Source of the DNA: Enterococcus alcedinis
GTDB lineage: Bacteria > Bacillota > Bacilli > Lactobacillales > Enterococcaceae
Direction: 5' to 3'
DNA: 64,000 nucleotides
NCBI RefSeq assembly: GCF_014635985.1
Contig: NZ_BMDT01000001.1
Coordinates: forward strand, 345,293 to 409,292
This document shows, one piece after another, positions 58,383 through 64,000 of the stretch. Within the stretch, counting starts at the first letter, position 1; each line of letters opens with the position of its first letter. The translations under genes and the position numbers were made by a program. Under the pieces are notes generated by a model. That model was not told the origin of the DNA. It saw nothing but the letters and a program-made list of their open reading frames with translations, and searched no databases.

Positions 58383-58751
58383 ATGATTCATCCGAATTAC
58401 AAAAAACCGAAAATTGATAGTGGAGACCTACGAACCAAGATTGAATTTTGGCGTAAAACAGGAAGCGGTCCGCTACCAGGTAGTTCAATGAAAGAAAAAA
58501 AGTACGAGTGTATGGCACAAGTCTATAACCCATCGATGAAAGACTTGGAGATTTTATCTGTTAAAGGTACGAAAGAAGGATTAACGATTAAGATTCGTGA
58601 TCCACACGAAGATTACTTACCTTTGAACACTGATTTTGTCAAAGTCGATGATTACCGTTATGGAATTGAAAAAGAATGGAACATTGTTGATGTCTCTTTT
58701 GATTTTGAGGATAACCGATTTGTTAAAATTGTATTGGGGGCGACGAGTTGA
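58383..58751 (+). CDS. Head-closure/head-tail joining protein
   Basis: A 122-residue β-rich protein of the SPP1 gp16/HK97 head-closure type (IDSGDLRTKIEFWRKTGSGP, DYRYGIEKEWNIVDVSFDFE). It plugs the connector channel. It starts at the base after the previous stop and overlaps the next gene by 4 nt, in the standard connector order. Confidence 0.82.
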   Translation: MIHPNYKKPKIDSGDLRTKIEFWRKTGSGPLPGSSMKEKKYECMAQVYNPSMKDLEILSVKGTKEGLTIKIRDPHEDYLPLNTDFVKVDDYRYGIEKEWNIVDVSFDFEDNRFVKIVLGATS

Positions 58752-59155
58752 GTGTAAAGGTTTCAGGTGTTGATGATATTTTAAAAAATATTGAAGCAAA
58801 ATTTGGAAAAGCGAAAACAACACGTATCGTCAACAAAGCATTAAAGGAAACAGGCGATGAAATTGTTGAAATTACTAAAGCTGCTGTTTCCTCTTATATG
58901 GACACAGGAGCCACCTACGACGAAGTGGTGCGTTCGAATGTAAAGGGGAGCGCGCTAGGAATCAAAGAAGTATCGGTCGGATGGCGTGGCGATAAAGATA
59001 GATGGCGGCTCGTCCATCTGAATGAATTTGGTTACGTGCGAAAAGGACGTTTTATTTCTCCTCGTGGAATGGGTAAAGTCCAAAGTGCAGCTGATAAAGC
59101 ACAACAAGTAGCATTTAAAAGAATGCGTAGCGGACTGGAGGAGTTGGCGAAATGA
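58748..59155 (+). CDS. HK97 gp10-like neck/tail-completion protein
   Basis: A 135-residue protein (VSGVDDILKNIEAKFGKAKT, VGWRGDKDRWRLVHLNEFGY, KGRFISPRGMG) of the HK97-gp10 family. It forms part of the head-tail interface. TTG 58748 follows GGGGGCGACGAG. It overlaps neighbours on both sides by 4 nt. Confidence 0.88.
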   Translation: MSVKVSGVDDILKNIEAKFGKAKTTRIVNKALKETGDEIVEITKAAVSSYMDTGATYDEVVRSNVKGSALGIKEVSVGWRGDKDRWRLVHLNEFGYVRKGRFISPRGMGKVQSAADKAQQVAFKRMRSGLEELAK

Positions 59156-59547
59156 ATTTAATGATAATGGAAATCTACGAAGCATTGAAAGTTAATCCTT
59201 CAATTACCGCGCTTGTTGATGAAACTCAAATCAACATGTACGAATCAGAAGAAGATTTAGATACTAGTAAGCCATTTATCTTGATTGTGCCATTAGGACC
59301 AAGCACCAATTCTTATTTCGGGGGAGATACTCCTCTTTCAAAACAGTTTACCTACCAGGTCAATGTGGAAGCAATCGATTTAATAACAACGAAAGAAATA
59401 TCACACGCCATTCAAAAAGAGTTGTGGGAAATGGGTTATGGCCAACTATCTGGTGGACTAGATGAATACTTCAAAGAAACAAAACGCTTTGTGGAAGCGA
59501 AGCGATATAGAAAAAATACAAAACTAAACGACGTTGCTTATTACTAG
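59152..59547 (+). CDS. Tail terminator-like protein (DUF806 type)
   Basis: A 131-residue protein in the tail-terminator position (PSITALVDETQINMYESEED, PFILIVPLGPSTNSYFGGDT, YFKETKRFVEAKRYRKN), resembling DUF806-type proteins of Gram-positive siphophages. It caps the tail tube. GGAGGAGTTGGCGAA precedes the ATG. A hairpin terminator overlaps its end. Confidence 0.75.
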   Translation: MNLMIMEIYEALKVNPSITALVDETQINMYESEEDLDTSKPFILIVPLGPSTNSYFGGDTPLSKQFTYQVNVEAIDLITTKEISHAIQKELWEMGYGQLSGGLDEYFKETKRFVEAKRYRKNTKLNDVAYY

Positions 59548-59560
59548 GCGATGTCGTTTT
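59526..59560 (+). terminator. Hairpin terminator before major tail gene
   Basis: AAACGAC and GTCGTTT pair perfectly, with GTTGC/GCGAT-region pairing inside, followed by TTTTC. It begins inside the tail-terminator gene. Partial termination here is likely. Confidence 0.6.
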
Positions 59561-59582
59561 CAAATTAGGAGGAAAATAAACA

Positions 59583-60185
59583 ATGGCAGTAGCATATGGA
59601 TTTAAAAGTTTATCTATTAGAGCGTTAGATAAAAATCGCCAACCAAGCACAACCGCACCAATCCACGTAATCAAAGGAGATCCAGAAAAAGGTGCACCAG
59701 TTACGATGGAATTAACAGGATTAACAAAAGAAGCAGTTAAAGTTTTCGGTGGAAATATTGAATACTTTGTTGTACGTAAAGGTGTAGGTGCAGTTGCTGC
59801 AAACTTTGGTTTGTTAGATTTACCAACGAAAATCGAACAAGAAATTTACGGTTATGAAATCGTTAAAGAAGGAATCGATGGTATTGGAAACAATACTGAA
59901 GCACCTTTTGTTGCAGCTTTTTGTGAGTCAGAAGACATGAAAGGCGAACCTGTTGCTTACGCGATCTTAGCTGGAACGTTAACGACAGATGGCTTTTCAA
60001 TTGCTACAAAAACAGATGAGGACTTTACACCAGAACCAGGTGAAACGGTAATGAGTGCTGTCTCTCGCAAAGTAACCGTTGAAACAGAAGAAAAAGAATT
60101 TCACGTGATGCGTGCTTTTGGTAGTGCATCTGTGGAAGAATTACGTACGATTGTTTTAGGCGCGCCACTCACAGGCGGAGAATAA
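59583..60185 (+). CDS. Major tail protein
   Basis: A 200-residue tail-tube protein: AVAYGFKSLSIRALDKN at the N-terminus, then VTMELTGLTKEAVKVFGGNI and a β-rich body (AYAILAGTLTTDGFSIATKT) typical of phi13/TP901-like tube proteins. TTAGGAGGAAAATAAACA precedes the ATG. A terminator on either side suggests separately tuned high expression. Confidence 0.87.
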   Translation: MAVAYGFKSLSIRALDKNRQPSTTAPIHVIKGDPEKGAPVTMELTGLTKEAVKVFGGNIEYFVVRKGVGAVAANFGLLDLPTKIEQEIYGYEIVKEGIDGIGNNTEAPFVAAFCESEDMKGEPVAYAILAGTLTTDGFSIATKTDEDFTPEPGETVMSAVSRKVTVETEEKEFHVMRAFGSASVEELRTIVLGAPLTGGE

Positions 60186-60193
60186 TAATTTTC

Positions 60194-60228
60194 AACAAGA
60201 CTAGTTTGATCGCTAGTCTTGTTTTTTA
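60194..60228 (+). terminator. Intrinsic terminator after major tail gene
   Basis: AACAAGACTAG and CTAGTCTTGTT form an 11-bp stem around TTTGATCG, followed by TTTTT. It should reduce transcription into the chaperone and tape-measure genes. Confidence 0.92.
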
Positions 60229-60254
60229 TTTTGAATTTTTAAGGAGGAATCATT

Positions 60255-60665
60255 TTGTCAGAAGAAAGAACAGTCAAATTACAGTTACGCGACGATAAAG
60301 GTCAAATGAAGGAATACTTTTTTGATTTTGTATCGCAATCAAAGAAATTAGAATACATTCGAAAAGAAGCGGCACTGGAAGAACGTGTGGATGCATCAGG
60401 AAATAAGGTTGAAACGAGGTTAGAAGACTACCAAGAATTACAAGCCGAATTTGTAGCGGGTCTGTTTGCTGATAAAGCAGTGACTAAAAAAGCAATTCTC
60501 GAAGGATTGGATTCACACGATTTCAAACAAATTTTTGAAATCATTCGTTACCGCGTTTTAGGAAACAGTCGAAAAGAGGACGAAGAAGCAAAAAAAGCAC
60601 AAGAGGAACAGATGAAGAAACTATTAGCTGGTCTCGATTCTACGACCTCCAACTCGGACTTATAA
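60255..60665 (+). CDS. Tail assembly chaperone, gpG-like product
   Basis: A 136-residue soluble protein (SEERTVKLQLRDDKGQMKEY, FFDFVSQSKKLEYIRKEAAL, LADKAVTKKAILEGL-type helix) located between tube and tape-measure genes, the place of gpG. The C-terminus is very charged (KEDEEAKKAQEEQMKKLLA). TTG 60255 follows AAGGAGGAA. A slippery run near the end allows a gpGT-type fusion. Confidence 0.85.
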   Translation: MSEERTVKLQLRDDKGQMKEYFFDFVSQSKKLEYIRKEAALEERVDASGNKVETRLEDYQELQAEFVAGLFADKAVTKKAILEGLDSHDFKQIFEIIRYRVLGNSRKEDEEAKKAQEEQMKKLLAGLDSTTSNSDL

Positions 60666-60823
60666 AAGAAATTGTGGCCAACGTCCAATCGATGACAATT
60701 CGTGATTGCATGAATACGGATTGTTTAGACATCGATGAAATCTTGCTTAAAGATTCAAATAAAAAACCGAAGAAAAAACAAAAAGAAATTCGTCCTTTAT
60801 GGGAATTGGTGAAAGGGGTGTAG
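60590..60823 (+). CDS. Tail assembly chaperone gpGT extension (-1 frame)
   Basis: A-AAA-AAA (60590-60596) within GCA-AAA-AAA-GCA is a -1 slippery site. From it the -1 frame is open to TAG 60823 and encodes ISWSRFYDLQLGLIKEI, VANVQSMTIRDCMNTDCLDI and a Lys-rich tail ending RPLWELVKGV. It has no well-placed start of its own, matching the T part of lambda-like gpGT. It should bind the tape measure during assembly. Confidence 0.75.
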   Translation, partial: KKSTRGTDEETISWSRFYDLQLGLIKEIVANVQSMTIRDCMNTDCLDIDEILLKDSNKKPKKKQKEIRPLWELVKGV

Positions 60824-60827
60824 GAAC

Positions 60828-63800
60828 TTGTCAGGTGCAACGCCATTAGGAAATATGGTCATAAAGCTAGGACTCGATGATGCTGATTTTGGTCGTGGAG
60901 TAGCGAATAGTAAAAAACAAGTTAGTTATTTAGCAAAAGAAATGTCAGCGAATATGAAAATTGCTGACATGGCGGGTAATCAATTAGGCAAACTTGGAAC
61001 AAAGTACGATGGTTTGACCAAAATTATTGGTGCACAAGAGAATCAAGTGAAAGACCTCAAAAAAGCCTACGATGATTCTTTTGTTGACGGTAAGGCAACA
61101 GAACAAACGAAACGATTAGCAGCACAGCTACAAGATGCTAATGGAAAATTAGCGAACTATAAAATCCAGTTGCAACAAACTGCAGGTGCGATGGCCGAGT
61201 ATAAAATTCGAAATGAGGGTTTTACAGGAGCGGTTAATAAGGCGAGTGACTCTTTAATTATTCATGGTAAAAGATTAGAGTCTGCAGGTTCTGCAATGAC
61301 AAAAGGATTAACAGTTCCATTAGTCGTTGGAGCTGCAGCTGTCACGACTGCCGCAATTAGTTGGGAATCTGCTTTTGCTGGAGTCCTTAAAACAAACGAT
61401 GAAGTCGTGGGAAAAAATGGAAAAGTCGTTTATTCATTTAAAGATTTAGAAGATGGTTTGCGTGGGTTAGCGAAAGAGCTACCAGCGAGTCATAAAGAAA
61501 TTGCCGCAACTGCAGAAGCTGCCGGTCAGTTAGGGATTCAAACGGACAATGTTGTCGGATTTACTAAGACAATGATTGATCTCGGTGAGTCTACAAACAT
61601 GAGCGCAGAATCTGCCGCAACTTCTTTAGCCCGATTTGCCAATATCACTCAAATGAGCCAAAAAGATTTTGGTAAATTAGGTTCCGTTGTTGTTGATCTC
61701 GGGAATAATTTTGCTACTACTGAGCAAGAAATTGTTGATATGGGATTACGCCTTGCAGGTGCCGGGAAACAAATTGGTATGTCAGAGGGCGAAATAATGG
61801 GATTCGCTGCTGCTTTAAGTTCCGTGGGGGTGGAAGCCGAAGCGGGTGGTTCCGCATTTTCTAAAGTCATGGTCAATATGCAATTAGCAACCGAAAAAGG
61901 TTCAGTCGCATTTGATGAATTAGATGCGATGGCACGAGCGGCCGGTTATACGTTAAATGATGTAAATACTGCAGTTCAAACGGGTGGAAAAGCGCAAAAA
62001 GGTATGGCAAGTGCTTTAGGAGTTAGTTCGAAACAACTTGGAAAAATGTATAAAGAAGCAGATAAGTCTGCCATTGCATTACATCAATTTTCTGAAGTTG
62101 CTGGCATGACAAATATGGAATTTGCTGAATTGTTTAAAAATGATCCATCGAAAGCCATTATGAAATTCGTTGAAGGCCTGGCCAACGCTGAAAAGCAAGG
62201 AAAGTCAGCAATTCGCGTTTTGGATGATATGGACATTACCGAAGTACGTTTGCGTGATAGTTTATTACGTGCAGCAAATGCTTCAGGCGTTTTTGAAGGT
62301 GCAGTCAAACAAGGAAACAAAGCATGGAAGGAAAACACGGCTTTAACTGAAGAAGCAAATAAACGTTATGAAACAACAGAATCAAAATTAAAAATGCTGA
62401 AAAACGAAGTCGTTGATACTGCTATCGATTTAGGTGGTCCATTCGTGGATGCATTACGAGATAGTTTAGCGGTAAGTAAACCTCTAATAAAGGGTCTTGG
62501 TGATTTAGCAAAAGCCTTTAGCGATGCTGATCCGAAAACACAAAAAATGATACTTGGTTTAATAGCCACGGCTGCAGCTGCCGGTCCTCTACTATCAATC
62601 ACTGGTAAATTATCCGGTGGAATTGGTGGCGTAGGGAAATCCTTCGTTGAATTATCCGCGAGTATGGCCAAGAAAAAAGCAATCACGGAAGTTACAAAAG
62701 CTTTTGCTGATGGCAATGTTTCTGCAGGTGATTTATTAACGACACTTGGTGGTGGCGTTGGAACTGTCGGTAAATTTGGTGGAGCGGCTGCAACTGCATC
62801 TGGTCCAGCAGGTTTAGGTGCGATGATGGGCGTTCTGGGTCCGTTAACTCCAGCAATTTTAGGAGTTGTCGGAGTTGGTGGTGCCTTGGCAGTCGGTTAT
62901 GGTGCTTGGAAGTTGTGGGGAGAAGAAGCTTACAATTCCGCACAGCGTACCAAGGACTGGGGTATCGATGTCGGTAAAGCAACGGGTGATGCATTAACGG
63001 AAGTGAAAACCTATAGTGGTGAAGCAATCGGGCAATTTAGATTACTAGAACAAGGGCTGACGGAAAATACACAATCGCTGGCTGAAAATTTCGCTAAAAT
63101 GGGCGAATCTATTGAAACGAATATGATTGCTAAAATTAGGACTTTAAAAGAACTAGTTGATTTAATGCCTGAAGATGTGAAAAAAGCATCAGAAAAAATC
63201 ACAGAGGAAGAAGTAGCTCATCAAGAACAATATTTAGAAGTTGTTCAAAAAAACAATGAAAAAATTGCTGAAATTAGAGAAGATGCTTCCAAACACAATC
63301 GTGAGCTTAGTTATGCAGATGCGGTAAGAATCAGAGCTTTATCTGAAGAGTCTTCAGTTGCGTATGTTCAATCGCTAGGAAAAAGTGAAACAGAAACAAA
63401 AAAAATCCTTGCAGCTATGACCGGGGATGTCACAACTGCTTCAAAAGAACAAGCAGCTGAATGGTTAAGCAATTTAGGAAAACAAAGAAACGGTTCGAAA
63501 ACCGAGTACGCCAATATGGTAAAAGACTTAGAAACTGGATTAGTCGATGCAGGGTATGATTTAAATAGTGAATACGCTAAAAGTCAACTGGAACTATTAA
63601 AGAAAAGTGGAGAGAGTGCGGCAACTATCACTGAAGACCAGATGGCAATGATATTAGAGCGTTACCCAGAACTAATCGATGTTGTCCATCTTGCGAGTGG
63701 TCAAATGATTTCTGAAACAGCCAACGCCAGTCAATATCTCATCGAAGATAACGAAAAACTTGTTGAATCATTTGGGAATTTTTCTCAAGCGGTGAAAGAA

Positions 63801-64000
63801 GCTGCTGATAGCAATAAAAAAGAAATTGCTTTAACGTTAGATCAATCTAATGCATTTGGGTCATTCTGGAATGATTTAATTTTAGATCCTAAAACGGGAG
63901 AAGTTAGTACAAATGCCCAAGAGGAAGTGAATAAGGCTGCCAAATCTGAAAAAGGTTGGAATCAGCTGATGTGGATTTCAAAAGATGCCAACGTTAGCTC
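60828..64000 (+). CDS. Tail tape measure protein (3' partial)
   Basis: TTG 60828, behind AAAGGGGTGTAGG, opens a frame that stays open to the window end (over 1,057 codons). The N-terminal part is coiled coil (SYLAKEMSANMKIADMAGNQ, ENQVKDLKKAYDDSF). The tape-measure core follows: RLESAGSAMTKGLTVPLVVG, ISWESAFAGVLKT, AATAEAAGQLGIQTDNVVGF, then hydrophobic Gly/Ala-rich helices (~residues 570-720). It sets tail length and is ejected with DNA. The end is outside the window. Confidence 0.93.
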   Translation, partial: MSGATPLGNMVIKLGLDDADFGRGVANSKKQVSYLAKEMSANMKIADMAGNQLGKLGTKYDGLTKIIGAQENQVKDLKKAYDDSFVDGKATEQTKRLAAQLQDANGKLANYKIQLQQTAGAMAEYKIRNEGFTGAVNKASDSLIIHGKRLESAGSAMTKGLTVPLVVGAAAVTTAAISWESAFAGVLKTNDEVVGKNGKVVYSFKDLEDGLRGLAKELPASHKEIAATAEAAGQLGIQTDNVVGFTKTMIDLGESTNMSAESAATSLARFANITQMSQKDFGKLGSVVVDLGNNFATTEQEIVDMGLRLAGAGKQIGMSEGEIMGFAAALSSVGVEAEAGGSAFSKVMVNMQLATEKGSVAFDELDAMARAAGYTLNDVNTAVQTGGKAQKGMASALGVSSKQLGKMYKEADKSAIALHQFSEVAGMTNMEFAELFKNDPSKAIMKFVEGLANAEKQGKSAIRVLDDMDITEVRLRDSLLRAANASGVFEGAVKQGNKAWKENTALTEEANKRYETTESKLKMLKNEVVDTAIDLGGPFVDALRDSLAVSKPLIKGLGDLAKAFSDADPKTQKMILGLIATAAAAGPLLSITGKLSGGIGGVGKSFVELSASMAKKKAITEVTKAFADGNVSAGDLLTTLGGGVGTVGKFGGAAATASGPAGLGAMMGVLGPLTPAILGVVGVGGALAVGYGAWKLWGEEAYNSAQRTKDWGIDVGKATGDALTEVKTYSGEAIGQFRLLEQGLTENTQSLAENFAKMGESIETNMIAKIRTLKELVDLMPEDVKKASEKITEEEVAHQEQYLEVVQKNNEKIAEIREDASKHNRELSYADAVRIRALSEESSVAYVQSLGKSETETKKILAAMTGDVTTASKEQAAEWLSNLGKQRNGSKTEYANMVKDLETGLVDAGYDLNSEYAKSQLELLKKSGESAATITEDQMAMILERYPELIDVVHLASGQMISETANASQYLIEDNEKLVESFGNFSQAVKEAADSNKKEIALTLDQSNAFGSFWNDLILDPKTGEVSTNAQEEVNKAAKSEKGWNQLMWISKDANVS

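Overview
The window comes from a low-GC Gram-positive chromosome, most likely Lactobacillales and probably Enterococcaceae (Enterococcus or Vagococcus type). The support is AT-rich DNA, frequent TTG/GTG starts behind strong AGGAGG sites, a WxL-type surface-protein locus, an LPxTG/sortase pair, late competence genes and PcfJ/PcfK-like genes. The genus is inferred, not proven.

The first ~35 kb is chromosomal. It opens with the end of an oligopeptide ABC transporter operon (oppBCDF, about 1-3.3 kb). A leftward XRE-regulator/membrane-protein operon and a YiiX-like papain-fold protein follow. Next come rightward metabolic genes: DUF2200, tag, a DUF4256 gene broken by an in-frame TGA, a CPA2 antiporter, a polar amino-acid ABC transporter made of a binding-protein/permease fusion plus an ATPase, and an ACT/UPF0210 pair. 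comEA follows at 12.3 kb with its own terminator.

From 13 to 31 kb a cell-surface region separates comEA from comEB-comEC (31.2-33.9 kb), genes that normally form one operon. It holds a class A sortase and its likely substrate (a secreted protein with Ig-like repeats, 255 Ser-Asp residues and two LPQTG motifs), an uncharacterised helical-toroid protein, a WxL operon (large WxL, small membrane protein with a degenerate sorting signal, small WxL, DUF916/DUF3324), a MurF-like ligase, a MoxR/DUF58/transglutaminase operon, and two tandem CodA-like amidohydrolases. holA and rpsT end the chromosomal part.

From about 35.45 kb to the window end lies the left part of a temperate siphophage prophage, whose right end is outside the window. 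A leftward block holds the integrase, accessory genes including an Mrr-N-like sensor protein and an exonuclease-BRCT protein, ImmA and a CI repressor. The CI/Cro switch has 17-bp palindromic operators, one filling the spacer of the rightward promoter exactly. The rightward early region has Cro, small DNA-binding proteins, an HUH-type Rep, RecU, PcfK/PcfJ and a frameshifted ORF6N antirepressor. The late region has an ArpU-like activator, HNH nuclease, an HTH-TerS fusion, TerL, portal, ClpP-type protease, major capsid, connectors, tail tube, tail chaperone and tape measure (cut by the window end).

The most unusual elements are: a textbook -1 frameshift site (GGGAAAC, stop, hairpin) that would add a HeH/LEM-like domain to the major capsid protein; a ~320-nt, highly structured leftward noncoding transcription unit at 42.95-43.28 kb; an autonomously transcribed class II tRNA-like gene between terminase and portal with an apparent GAA anticodon and a mismatched acceptor end; and several short promoter-hairpin-terminator units in prophage intergenic regions.
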